Source: Blakeslea trispora
Lineage: Eukaryota; Mucoromycota; Mucoromycetes; Mucorales; Choanephoraceae
Direction of reading: 5' to 3'
Assembly: GCA_025331445.1 (NCBI GenBank)
Contig: JAIWNE010000221.1
Coordinates: 1 to 28,076, forward strand
Length of the DNA stretch: 28,076 nucleotides
Part shown: positions 1 to 10,130 of the stretch, piece by piece
Numbering within the stretch: the stretch's first letter is position 1
Layout: each line of letters opens with the position of its first letter
Notes under the pieces: model-generated
Seen by the model: only the letters and a program-made list of their open reading frames with translations
Database searches by the model: none
What the model was told of the DNA's origin: nothing
Made by a program: the position numbers and the translations under genes

Positions 1-1656
1 ATTAAAACAGGATAATAGATATGCATCCAATGTCTAGTTGTAGTCCTTCGCGATTGTTATGGAAGGTAAGCTTCTTTTTCTATGCTGAAGCAGTTTCGTT
101 TGACTAATGATTTCAATATATTAGAATATAATGCAAGCTTGAAAAGAAAGTTCGTCCTCGTAAGGTAATCTCAAATTGCATATATTCTGAAGAACATGTT
201 TTAACAATGTATCTATTTAGTTCATGTCTTTTGTTTCAAGTATTGTCGTAGAAGCTACTATCTGCAAATCTATGGTTCATCAAAAGGCACAAGTCAGATT
301 AGGCTTAGTTGGCAATTGCAAAGATCGAATTGGTCAAGCAAACGCTATTAGCTCATTCTGGTGCCTGAGGATGATACCCTAGGCTGTAGGTAAGCTATCA
401 AACCCTGAACTTTTTTAAACCAATAAAATATCTTGCATTCCGTCCAATCAAAATAGTCCTTTAAGTAGTTTTCATATATGGTATAAATATGACTCCAAAA
501 TTTTGCCGGCACTTTTCTTCAAAAAAATCAAGAAATTTTTCACCGCGTGTGTAATCTCATGCGGAGATAGAATAGGTTCTCAAGATTAAAGAGGAGAGAT
601 AAAAGGAATTTATTTTATTTCTAAAAGAGGAATCTATTTATACGACACATCAACACCGGAGTTTCCTCCTAGGCATGTCAGGTCCGGCAGATTTTGGATG
701 ACAAAACTCAGATGTCTCGGTAGAACGTTTATCAATTGAACTCCGTTTGTTTCTAAAATTCATTGCCCTTCGGTCTTTGAATGAATTGAGCAATCAGTTT
801 TCAGCCCTGAAGCAGTTTACATATACGTTGGAATACTTGGCTATGAAAGCAATAAAAACCAATACAGAAACGCAATGTTTTTACTCAATAATTATTAGAA
901 TACTTCTAGGCAGGATTGATGATGATTTGAGCTTAGTTTGTTGTGTATTTTGGCTCATTTATTGATATTTAAAGGAAAATGTTTATATTGAGTACATGAG
1001 GTTATGCAAAAAGCATAATTCATGACTGTGTTCAGCAATACTACACTATATCAAGGCTATAATCTGTAGAGTATTTCATGCAATTCACTAGACTATATCT
1101 CACTCGAGAGAAGCATTTGAACAGTAGGTGTTGTAAGGGAGCATTTCAATCAGTTCATCAATAAAGACACTAAAACAATCAAATGCTCTACAATAAGCAC
1201 ATTTATTCCGTAACGCAAATGCACTTTTCTCTTTTGCTTCATTTTGATACTCATTATTTATTTTTTTGTAAGGAATATGTGATACACCATTAAAGAAATT
1301 GAATGGTCAATGGTTTGATTTATCATACAAAATATCAAGATCTGGGTTGGTAGCAATGTGGGCCTTAGTCATTTGATTCTATTGTGTCATTATTAGTTGA
1401 ATTGAGATAGCACAATGACCTCACTCTTCCTTTTTACATCCTGATATTTATTCATTGTTTGCTCATTCTTGCTAGTCGGAACCGAATTTCACCCAATAGA
1501 ACTGTTTAGATAATGTAACTTTTTGCAGAGTTATTTTCTTATGGAGTAACCTAAGGCCATTGAGTTTTTCTCCCAAAAGTCTCTATTATTGATTTCGGAA
1601 GTGTGCACCATAGATTTCGTTTTTAGGTATCGTTAATTTTGCTAAGGTATATTAAA
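1..1656. other. gene-poor region, no convincing gene
   Basis: I recognise no intact gene in these 1.6 kb. Short open stretches bounded by splice-like GTAAG and TTAG signals occur at 1-400, for example an open frame at about 221-382, but none resembles a known family and all end in early stops. A plus-strand frame at 747-962 encodes about 72 unrecognised residues. On the minus strand, 1306-1100 is open for 68 codons without an early ATG. The stretch 548-655 read on the minus strand carries TATAAATAG and AATAAA within about 50 nt, which could be an old LTR. Together with the repeats that follow, this looks like decayed repetitive DNA. Confidence 0.5.
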
Positions 1657-1864
1657 GATATCTTCAAAAAGTTTCACCCTGAAATTTATCTGTGATTGAT
1701 AGCCATTCTACAAGAAATAGACCTGCATGAATCAGGATCTCATGGCTAGAAAGCTCTTTTTTTCTCCCAAGCATATTATGACATCCTGATTCATGCAGGT
1801 CTATTTCTTGTAGAATGGCTATCAATCACAGATAAATTTCAGGGTGAAACTTTTTGAATATATC
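1657..1864. repeat. long inverted repeat (hairpin), 76-nt identical arms
   Basis: The arm at 1663-1738 is the exact reverse complement of 1783-1858 (76 of 76 positions by eye), separated by a 44-nt spacer that contains a T-rich run. Beyond one mismatch, 5 more outer pairs (1657-1661 with 1860-1864) and about 4 inner pairs also match. A transcript would fold into a very stable stem. There is no transposase, and I see no clear target-site duplication. It could be a fold-back element or MITE, a source of small RNAs, a recent inverted duplication, or an assembly artefact. Confidence 0.92.
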
Positions 1865-1996
1865 TCTATAGGCTTTCAATAAATAAAATCAAGACAGTAG
1901 TCAAATGCAACAAAAGCAGCTTCTTTTTGTAATTGAATTTATTTAGAGCATCTCTTCTTCACGGATACATCTGGCAAAAAAAAAAAAGGAAAAGAA

Positions 1997-3254
1997 TGTC
2001 TAATCCATCCTTTGCAGTCCTCGGAAATAATGAGAGAAGCGGATTATCTAACTCTCTGAGGCAGCTTCTTCAAAGCTCGTTGATTCATGTGCCTGATCAA
2101 GACGTTGATGAAATCCTCGAACTGCTCTGACCTGGTCGTACCTCGATTACAGTGGCAAGCTGAGATCTCTAAACCAGCGTGGCTCATTGCAGCAAAAACA
2201 GTGAGGTTTTGTCCCTGAGAAGAAATGTCCGCCTTTATTCTTGAAGGAGCACCACGCTTTGTTCTGGCTTGGGTACGGTTGATGTGCAAGTTGAACCCAG
2301 TTTCATCAACAAAAATGCAATTCTGTAAGCACCATGTCGTAAAAATTAATTTGGTAGTTGATTCAGCCTATGACAACTACATCAGCGCCGATATCTTGTC
2401 CAGAATCAACAAGAAATACAAGAAGAAGATCTGGGGGCCTCCCAAGCGTTTTCCTTCTTGCGTCAAAGCAGAATTGGAAGATGTGATCTCTGTAAGTATA
2501 CATTGTCTTCTTTTAATCTCTTTTCTTTACAGCTAATATCGTCTCTATCCACAGGACTTTGAGGATGACTGTTTCGAAGACCTAGAAGAATTCAAAGACA
2601 AGCTGAGCCAGATGAGGTTGAACCAAACAAACCCTGCAGTCAAGAGATTGATCAGCCTTGTTTCTTGTCTGTAAGTACATATAAGAATTAACCATTTGTC
2701 ATTTCTGACTGACAATCTTCTATCTCTTTCACTATCTAGGGCTGATGAGTTGATTGCTAAAGAAAAGAAGATAGGAGAGATGCAGCTTCAAACATCATTT
2801 GTTCATAGCCTGATGAAGGCTATGTTCAAAATAAGCAAAGACCATGATGCCTATGCGTAAGTCTTGGTTGCCCGTTTTAATTTGTTCAAGAAAAAAAACT
2901 TACACATTTTCTCCTTATAGATCGAACTTGGTCTTTGACAAAGAAGATGAAATCCTGAAGAGCTGCGGCCCAGATTACCTTGTTGAAGTCAAGGGCACCC
3001 AAAAAAACGTTGTCGGTGTTGAGTGGGACGTGCTTCTTTTGGGTGTCTTTGGATGCCAAATATTGAGTAGTGACGGTGTTGATGCTGTTGTGTGTTTCCA
3101 TGTTGTTGGAAAGCAACTAAAGTTTTATGTCATGACCAAAGCAAAGAATGTCTTCCTTATGAACTATATCGAAATTATCACCCTTCCGATTTGAAGACGT
3201 TCCCCTCACAATTGAACTCGATCTTTAATATTATGCACATCTATGAACAATTTT
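1997..3254 (+). pseudogene. decayed spliced gene of unknown function, interrupted by a transposase fragment
   Basis: Coding-like plus-strand pieces line up as exons. The first is a possible start at 1997 (MSNPSFAVLGNNERSG, to about 2075). Then come an exon from about 2345 to 2491 (contains KKKIWGPPKRFPSCVKAELE), then 2555-2670, 2740-2856, and 2921 onward. The junctions use good GTAAGT donors and CAG/TAG acceptors and keep frame, giving I-S/D-F, C-L/A-D and Y-A/S-N. The last exon shifts frame near 3145-3165: the first frame ends at 3194, while the continuing sequence (YELYRNYHPSDLKTFPSQLN) lies in another frame and runs to about 3254. Between the first two pieces the DNA reads on the other strand as a DDE transposase fragment. 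The layout resembles a lineage-expanded hypothetical family of Mucorales, but that is from memory. No function can be assigned; the frameshift and the interruption suggest a pseudogene. Confidence 0.55.
2044..2340 (-). pseudogene. fragment of an IS630/Tc1-like DDE transposase
   Basis: The minus strand from 2340 to 2044 reads NCIFVDETGFNLHIN, then RTQARTKRGAPSRIK, then QGQNLTVFAAMSHAGL. It continues with GTTRSEQFEDFINVLI and stops at 2044. The DETGFN block with a catalytic-type aspartate, the following basic KRGAP segment and the NLTVFAAMS strand are the centre of IS630/Tc1/mariner DDE transposases of the kind common in Mucorales. The N-terminal DNA-binding part and the third catalytic region (PxxNPIE) are absent: upstream in this frame a stop lies at 2370-2368. 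It is therefore an internal fragment of roughly 95 codons, antisense to the decayed gene around it. It is unrelated in sequence to the intact-ended Tc1 element at 3313-4646. Confidence 0.75.
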
Positions 3255-3312
3255 GTAAGCCAAATCCCTCCTCTTCTCCTCTGTTAACCCCCTTTCCATC
3301 CTTTGAAATGTA

Positions 3313-3358
3313 CAGTTACCTACAAAAAAATTAAATAATTTTTTGAATTTCCGATCAT
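3313..3358 (+). repeat. left terminal inverted repeat of the Tc1/mariner element
   Basis: Forty-six bases beginning CAGTTACCTACAAAAAAATT and ending TTCCGATCAT. They match the right end in inverted orientation apart from one extra T. TA lies immediately outside at 3311-3312. Confidence 0.93.
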
Positions 3359-3516
3359 ATCATCATCATGGCCATCCATCCTTTCCCTTCATGACATTAC
3401 ATAAACGAGCATTGAGCAACCAAAAAATAATAGCAAAATGGAGGAAAAATCGTGCTGAATTAGTTTGAGTGGTTTTTGAAGCAAAAATATAAAAGTTTAT
3501 TTAAGGAAAGAGGGCG

Positions 3517-4543
3517 CTAATAGTGGGTAGGTCCACCTTTATTACGACACACCTCCTCCATTTTTTGTGGCATATTTTCGATGAGTTTGTTCCATTGAGC
3601 TGGAGCAAGCTCATCCCACACTTTCTTTATATATGTCTTATGTTCTTCAGGCGAAGAAAAGCGACCTTTTCTTTGACGGTGCTTGTGCACAGCCCTCTTC
3701 ATTTTAACCCAAAGATTTTCAATGGGATTTAAATCAGGTGATTGAGCAGGCCAAGGCAAAAGCTCAATACCTTGATTCTTTTTCCATTCTTTGGGAGCAC
3801 AGGACCGGTGAACTGGTGCTCCATCTTCCATTAACACCACATCTTGACGATTGTCAATGAATCTGCTGAGGGCACCCTCATACACTGAGGACACAAAGCC
3901 CCTTCCCTTCCTTTCCTCTTCACCCAAGAAAGCCAACTCAGACTTACAGCCATGTTGAATGGCTCCCCAAACCATGGTGCTAGTCTTACCACTTCTTAAT
4001 GATGGCGCCAGACAGTCCTGATGGCACTTTTCATCTTCTCTGCGCCAGACAAGAATAGCCCGTGAGCTCTTACCATTCTCAAAAGAGCTTTCGTCAGTGA
4101 AGATGACTTTTTTCCAGTCATCTACTGTCCAACTTCGATACTTCTTGGCAAATGCATATCTCAGTAGCCTATGTGTTGTGTTCAAGAAGGGCTTCTTGAC
4201 AGCTACACGGCATCTGTACCCCATGAGATGCAATGCTCGACGAATGGTATTCTCACATACATTTTGAGGAACCAAGGCAGTCAACTCGGCCAAAATAAGC
4301 CTTCTGTCGCGCTTTATTGCTCTAACCAAGGCTCTACGACTACGATCGCTCAACTTGGGGGGGTCATCCTGAGCCTGGGCTTCGAGCAACAGAACCTCTT
4401 TGCTTAAACTTTCTAACGATCGTATACACCGTTTGTGGTTTGATCCCCAATCTTCTCGAAATTTCAGCAGGTCTCATGCCGGAATTTTGGAGGTTGATGA
4501 TCATTTGCTTTTCTTCTTCAGTTAAGTGTATTCTGGTGCTCAT
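3517..4543 (-). pseudogene. Tc1-type DD34E transposase, broken by a stop and a frameshift
   Basis: The chosen start (MSTRIHLTEEEKQ, 4543) opens an N-terminal helix-turn-helix (residues about 20-50, with ISRRLGIKPQTVYTIVRKF) that would bind the terminal repeats. After SPGSG the frame meets TGA at 4366-4364. The rest is in another frame (4362 onward to the stop at 3517), after a run of seven G on the plus strand (4357-4363). The second part holds the catalytic domain: first Asp in VIFTDESSFENG, second in VVLMEDGAPVH, and Glu in SPDLNPIENLW. There are 34 residues between the last two, so DD34E as in Tc1. Length and order are otherwise normal. One C-to-T change (Arg codon to TGA) plus one extra base in the homopolymer explain the break. 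As written, no full transposase can be made. Confidence 0.93.
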
Positions 4544-4601
4544 GTTCAATTTAAAAAGTGTTCGAAAGAAGTGTTTTATTGTATCATCATGTTGAAATAC
4601 C

Positions 4602-4646
4602 ATGATCGGAAATTCAAAAATTATTTAATTTTTTTGTAGGTAACTG
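4602..4646 (-). repeat. right terminal inverted repeat of the Tc1/mariner element
   Basis: Forty-five bases, the inverted copy of 3313-3358 with one T fewer. It ends GGTAACTG, followed by the TA target duplicate at 4647-4648. Confidence 0.93.
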
Positions 4647-4700
4647 TACAAGAACATATATACCAACAATAAGAAACAAAAAATATGCCAATAAACCCAT

Positions 4701-4785
4701 TCCTTTCCTTTCCTTTCCTTTCCTTTCCTTTCCTTTCCTTTCCTTTCCTTTCCTTTCCTTTCCTTTCCTTTCCTTTCCTTTCCTT
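4701..4785 (+). repeat. pentanucleotide microsatellite (TCCTT)17
   Basis: Seventeen uninterrupted copies of TCCTT, followed by an imperfect TCTTG. All frames are open because the unit has no stop codon, so apparent reading frames through it (KERKG repeats on the minus strand, SFPFL on the plus strand) are products of the repeat. It begins 53 bp beyond the Tc1 element's TA. Confidence 0.97.
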
Positions 4786-5512
4786 TCTTGTTGATATAGA
4801 ACACTTTTCTCCATCTTTTTTTTTGTCTTTGTCTTTAGATACAGAGTTTAATATAGATAAAAAGTAACAGAAAAGAGCAAACAATGATATCCGTTGAAGA
4901 GAAGAAAAAACATTTAGGGTTATATCTTCAATACAAACAAGGCAAACATCACCATCACCACGCCCAAGCAGCGATCTTGGGCATTTTGAGCGTAACAGGC
5001 AAAGAAAAAATTGGCTTTTTTCGTTCACAACTCATCACCACCTCCAAGTTGATTTTCTATGAAAAGCACCTTTTAGTGCCAAGTCTGGAAATAAGCTGCT
5101 ATGCTTCAAGGTTAAACAATCAGTCTTCTTCTTTATAGCTTGTCATATTTCCTATAGCTCTCTTTTCAAAGCTCTGTCAAATTAGACTACAAAACTCTTT
5201 GCAAAATGCCTGTGTTTTATTTTTTTAGAAATAGAAAATTCGAAATAAGAATATAAAAGAAGGACTTGGTTTGTGTCTTGTTAAAAAAGAATAAAAGTTG
5301 CATTGTTGATTAAAGCATTCTTTGTTTAATCTTAAATTGAATGCCCGCACTTTTGTCGTGGCAGTCACTTGCGTGGCTTTTTTTCTTTATTCTAAAGCAA
5401 TAGGGCAACCCGTATGGCCACACATCAAAAATCTGCCTGTCAAAATTTTCTCTTATTTTTTTTTTAACCTTTTAATTTTTTTTTTTTTTTTGTTCTTCCA
5501 ACAAACACAAAA
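4786..5512. other. intergenic region upstream of CBF5
   Basis: No recognisable gene. An open frame at 4884-5138 encodes a His-run-containing stretch with no family resemblance and no intron logic. The last 60 bases before the CBF5 start are T-rich (5453-5492), as is usual for leaders in this window. AATATAAAAG near 5250 may be a TATA-like element. Confidence 0.5.
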
Positions 5513-7209
5513 ATGGCCGACAACTCAGTTATCAAGCCTACTGCTTCAGCACCAGCCATCAACACCTCTAACTGGCCTCTTCTTTTGAAGGTTAGACAAG
5601 ACAAGAGAAATCTCGGCATTCGAGATCGTGTCCTTTATTTTATATTAATCAACTTTTTTTTCTTTGGAATTCAACGTAAATAGAACTATGACCAATTGAA
5701 TGTTCGTACAGGTCACTACACTCCTATTCCTAGTGGTTGTTCTCCTTTAAATCGTCCTCTTGACGAATATGTTCGTTATGGTGTTATCAACCTCGATAAG
5801 GTATAACAAATGCACCTCTTTTTTTTTTGTAGAAACTAATACATTTTTTTTCCTTTATTATAGCCCGCTAACCCCTCTTCTCACGAAGTTGTTGCTTGGA
5901 TTAAGCGTATTCTCCGTGTTGAAAAGACCGGTCACAGTGGTACCCTTGATCCTAAGGTTACTGGTGGTTTGATTGTTTGTGTTGACAGAGCTACTCGTTT
6001 GGTCAAGTCTCAACAAGGCGCTGGTAAGGAATACGTCTGTATTCTCCGTCTTCACGATGCTATTGAAAGCGAAAAGAAGTTGTCTCAAGTAAGCTTTTTT
6101 TTTAAAAGAAACAGTAGGATAGTGTAAACTAATAATTCATTTTTTTTTTAAATTAGGCTATCGAAACCTTGACTGGTGCCCTCTTCCAACGTCCTCCTCT
6201 TATTTCTGCTGTCAAGCGTCAATTGCGTGTCCGTACTATTCACGAAAGCAAGTTGATCGAATTCGATAACGACCGTCACCTTGCTGTCTTCTGGGCTTCT
6301 TGTGAAGCCGGTACTTATATGCGTACTCTCTGTGTTCACTTGGGTCTTTTGCTCGGTGTTGGTGGTCACATGCAAGAACTTCGTCGTGTTCGTTCTGGTA
6401 CCACTTCTGAAAACGTAAGTACTTTATAGAGTATGGAAACGATCAAGCACTAATTTTATATATGGTTGGAATGATAGGATGATATTGTTACCATGCACGA
6501 TGTAATGGATGCTCAATGGTTGTACGATAACACCAAGGACGAATCTTACCTTCGTCGTGTCATTCGTCCCTTAGAATCACTTTTGACCAACTACAAGCGT
6601 GTTGTTGTTAAGGACAGTGCTGTCAACGCCATCTGTTACGGTGCCAAATTGATGCTTCCCGGTCTTTTGCGTTTCGAAAGCGGTATTGAAATCAACGACG
6701 AAATTGTATTGATGACAACCAAGGGTGAAGCTGTTGCTCTTGCTTACGCTCAAATGACAACCGCTGTCATGGCTACTTGTGACCATGGTGTTGTTGCCAA
6801 GGTAAAGCGTGTTATCATGGAACGTGACACATACCCTCGTAGATGGGGTTTGGGTCCTGTTGCTCTTGCCAAGAAGAAGTTGAAGACAGAAGGCAAGCTT
6901 GATAAGTATGGTCGTATTACTGATGAAACTCCTTCCAACTGGAAGTCCGCTTACGTTGATTATGGCAACAACCCTGATGGTAAGCAACCTGAACCCGTCT
7001 TTGGTACCTCCACAGAGACTATTGCTGCCGCTGCCGGTATGGCTCCCAAGATCACTGTTCTTGACATTGCTGCTAAGGATAGCGGTGCCTCTAAGCGTCC
7101 TGCTGAAGATCAATTAGAAGATGAAGTCGAAGCTAAGAAGGCTAAGAAGGAGAAGAAGGAAAAGAAAGAAAAGAAGGAGAAGAAGAAGGAGAAGAAGAGC
7201 AAGGCTTAA
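5513..7209 (+). CDS. CBF5: Cbf5/dyskerin, H/ACA snoRNP pseudouridine synthase
   Basis: Catalytic subunit of the nucleolar H/ACA ribonucleoprotein. It converts uridine to pseudouridine in rRNA and snRNA, guided by H/ACA RNAs and working with Nop10, Nhp2 and Gar1. Five exons, 469 aa: 5513-5590, 5684-5800, 5864-6088, 6157-6414, 6478-7209; all junctions keep frame. The dyskerin-like N-terminus ([20 protein letters not shown]) leads to the TruB catalytic motif [14 protein letters not shown] with Asp94. The [12 protein letters not shown] block follows, then a PUA RNA-binding domain at about residues 266-341 ([20 protein letters not shown]). The tail ends in a Lys/Glu (KKEKK) nucleolar-type tract, as in yeast Cbf5. 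Codon use is strongly biased to GGT, GCT, CGT and AAG compared with its neighbours, suggesting high expression. Intron 1 has an unusual donor (GTTAGA). Identification is certain; the tail length is family-variable. Confidence 0.98.
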
Positions 7210-7414
7210 GTTCATTTTCAAGCATAAAGTTTATTTTTATTTTTTTTATTACTATTATATATATATATTCATGTATACACAACATACACGCACGCTTTAT
7301 ACACAATTTCATTTTTTCTGCAAATTAAAAAAAAAAAAAGGATTCAAAAAAGCATTTTAATGAATTCGGCATCAAAATTACATTTCTTCTCTCTATCTAT
7401 TTTCTTACTTGTAC

Positions 7415-10130
7415 ATGTTCTTAATTAGATTGTGGGATTTTCTCAAACATGTTTATGAAGAAAGAGTTCATTTCCTACAATTGCATTATATTTACATTCT
7501 CTTGTTAGCTCTTTTGGCCTCATGCTGCTTTTATTTGGAAACGAACACTCATTGGAGCTATATAGATGCATTGTTTATGGCCATCACATCTGTAACGAAT
7601 ACTGGCCTGGCTACCATTGACATGTCTCAACTCTCTTATTGGCAATTGATAGTGATGTGCTTCAGTTCATTTTTGGGATCACACATCATTATATCCATCA
7701 TCATTGTCTATACTAGAAGATATTATTTCTCCAAACGATTTGAGGACATTTTGGCCTTCAACCATACTCAGCAATTGCGTGAGATCAACAAGAGAAAGTT
7801 TGAAAAAGCCGTTCAAGAGCTAGAGAGACAACAACAGAGAAGGAGTCTTGATCATCGACACTCCTTCTTGTCCACTCATTCTTTATCCAATCGCAAACAA
7901 GGAGACGAAGAAACGATGCCCAACACAATAGCTTCTACCATAAAAAGGAATTTTCTTTCATCTCGTCCGTTTCTTACTACTAGTCTGACTAGTTTGGATC
8001 TAAAGTCGCTGTCCAACAAAAAGAGAAATGCGTCATTGGATACAGTACATTTCACAAAGAGTGATATCCAGAATTTGAAACAGACAGCGCATTCTCGTTC
8101 AAGCCCCAATGTGAATACCGATACAGATGCCTATTCGATGGAATGGAAAAAACCTCGCTCCGATCAACAAAATGACACAGGTTACTTGCATCCACATGAT
8201 ACCCCTCTCGACAAGACAATACCACAAAAGGACTCTATAGACATTACCATTCAACAACCAAGTGTGAGTAACTCTGGTAGTGACCATCATGATGGCAATC
8301 CAACCGAGTCTACCTCTGTCAACAATCAAGCTATCGTGTTTGCACAAAACATAGACCGACAACGAGAGATGGCTAGACGTCGATTAGAGCAAGATAGGCA
8401 GTTTGAAGAGGCATTACAGCAGATTACAGGTGAAACGGATTCTGAAATGGCAGCATACAACAGATTTTCATCCGATCAAACAACGACTGTGATTGAAAAC
8501 GAAGATGATGAGCACATATTGCGCATCATGAGGGAGCCCATTCAAAAAGCCAACTTACTCGCCAACAGCGCTACCGATTAGGCGGTGCAGAGTACCGTGC
8601 ATTAGAGCTACTGACGATAATTGTACCTTGTTTCTATTTCTTTTTTGTCATTGGCTTTGGATTTCTTATACGCATCTACATTGCGAGCTCTAGTTTTGCT
8701 CAAGGAGTTCTGGAGGCATCCACCATCAAAGGGGCATCCATCAATAGCTGGTTCTTTTCGTTTTTCTTGAGTCTTTCTTCATTCAACAATCTAGGATTAT
8801 CCGTGTTAGATACCAGCATGATTTCTTTCCAAACATCGCCTTGCATATTAATTCTTTGCATGATTCTTGTCTTGGCTGGCAATACAGCCTATGCTATTTT
8901 CTTGCGATTGACCATTTGGATTCTGTATCAGCTAACACCAAGAACCTATGTCATGCGAAGGGAAGCGTTGCTTTATCTGCTGAACCATCCACGTAGATGC
9001 TATACCACTTTGTTTCCGGCCACACAGACAAAATGGCTACTGATTGTGCTTGTTGGAATTACTACAGTTGAATTTGTTTGCTTTATTGCACTCAACTATT
9101 CACTACCTATATTGCAACATATCAGTTGGGACATTAGAATTTTAGATAGTTTGTTTCAATCTGTTGCAACTCGAAATGGTATGGACAGGAAAAAAGAAAG
9201 AAAGAGAGAGAGAAAGAAAGAAATCATAGGTGTATCATTCTCATTATTGATTTTTTTTCTTTACTCTCTTGAATTATAATAGCTGGCTTTAGTATTGTCG
9301 ACTTGAATTTGTTAAACCCTGCAATTCAGATTGTTTTCATAGTAGCCATGTACATCAGTGTTTATCCAGTTGCAATTTCTATGAGAAACAGCAATGTGTA
9401 TCAGGTCTGCATAAATATCAATTTCTTTTCTCAGTATGTGTAACCTAACATTCAATATTTACATTACAGGAACGTGCACTCGGCATCTATAAAGGCATAG
9501 ATGATGACATGTATGATCATGAACACCAACTGAAAGGCCTCAACTCAGATTACACATTAGATTACTCCCACAAGTTAAAACGTCACTCTACAATGACAAG
9601 TATAGTGGCCAATTCAAAAAAAGTGCTGCAGGGACCAGATTTCTTTGTCATGACTCAGATTCAAAGACAGCTCACAAGTGAAATTTGTTGGGTTATTTGC
9701 TGCATTTTTGCTATTTGTGTAATTGAAGCAGAGGCTATAGCAGCAGCATCACCTATCTCAATTGCTTCGATCATTTATGAATGTGTGTCTGCTTTTGGAA
9801 ATGTAGGTGCCTCTATCGGATATCCCAACACAACAGCTTCTCAAGCACAGCAATATCATCCATTAAGCAAGCTTATCCTTATTGTCTTGATGTACAGAGG
9901 AAGACATAGAGGTAAGAATATTAAGCAGCTATAGAAAGAAAACCAAGGATTGATTGAAAGAACAATTAGGTCTGCCAGCTACTATTGACAGAGCTGTCCT
10001 ATTGCCTTCAGAGCAGTTGGAAGAGAAAGAGCTTGAGGACAATACGTTTAAGAGGAGAAACACTTCTTTCTCTATTAACGATGGGCTTGGCGAATCGTTT
10101 GTGTTTTACAATAGGTCACGTACTCTATAA
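7415..10130 (+). CDS. TRK1: Trk-type K+ transporter, with one frameshift
   Basis: Plasma-membrane potassium uptake protein of the fungal Trk/Ktr/HKT superfamily. Exons 7415-9178, 9283-9404, 9470-9911 and 9970-10130; about 829 aa if the frameshift is read through. Four pore repeats are visible, each with the filter glycine: SVTNTGLAT, FNNLGLSVLD, VATRNAGFSI and FGNVGASIGYPN. Hydrophobic helices flank each. A long hydrophilic loop after the first repeat (about residues 110-370) is typical of fungal Trk. The frame breaks at an A5 run (8544-8548). The first frame ends at TAG 8579-8581, but the overlapping frame from 8548 reads SQLTRQQRYRLGGAEYRALE, the conserved continuation. One missing A explains it. 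Either this is a sequencing error in a homopolymer or this copy is inactive. The start at 7415 is the first ATG and gives the usual short N-terminus before helix 1. The numeral 1 in the symbol is nominal. Confidence 0.92.

Larger units (their letters stand above)
3313..4646 (-). mobile_element. Tc1/mariner-family transposon, nearly complete, 1334 bp
   Basis: Both ends are intact. They start CAGTTACCTAC and are flanked by TA (3311-3312 and 4647-4648), the expected target duplication of this superfamily. Terminal inverted repeats of 46 bp (3313-3358) and 45 bp (4602-4646) differ only by one T in a T-run. The single gene inside is a DD34E transposase read on the minus strand and broken once. The near-identical ends suggest a fairly recent insertion. 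A copy like this could still be mobilised by a transposase made elsewhere. It landed just past the last recognisable exon of the decayed gene at 1997-3254. Confidence 0.95.

Noticed and set aside
4614..5028. Minus-strand open frames rich in KERKG repeats
   Set aside because: They are only the translation of the TCCTT array, which has no stops in any frame.
6577..7113. 178-codon minus-strand open frame
   Set aside because: It lies entirely opposite CBF5 exon 5, whose biased codons suppress stops on the other strand; no family resemblance.
8540..8582. Programmed -1 ribosomal frameshift in TRK1
   Set aside because: The site (T CAA AAA) is not a canonical slippery heptamer, and a lost A in a homopolymer is a simpler explanation. 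Not excluded, but unsupported.
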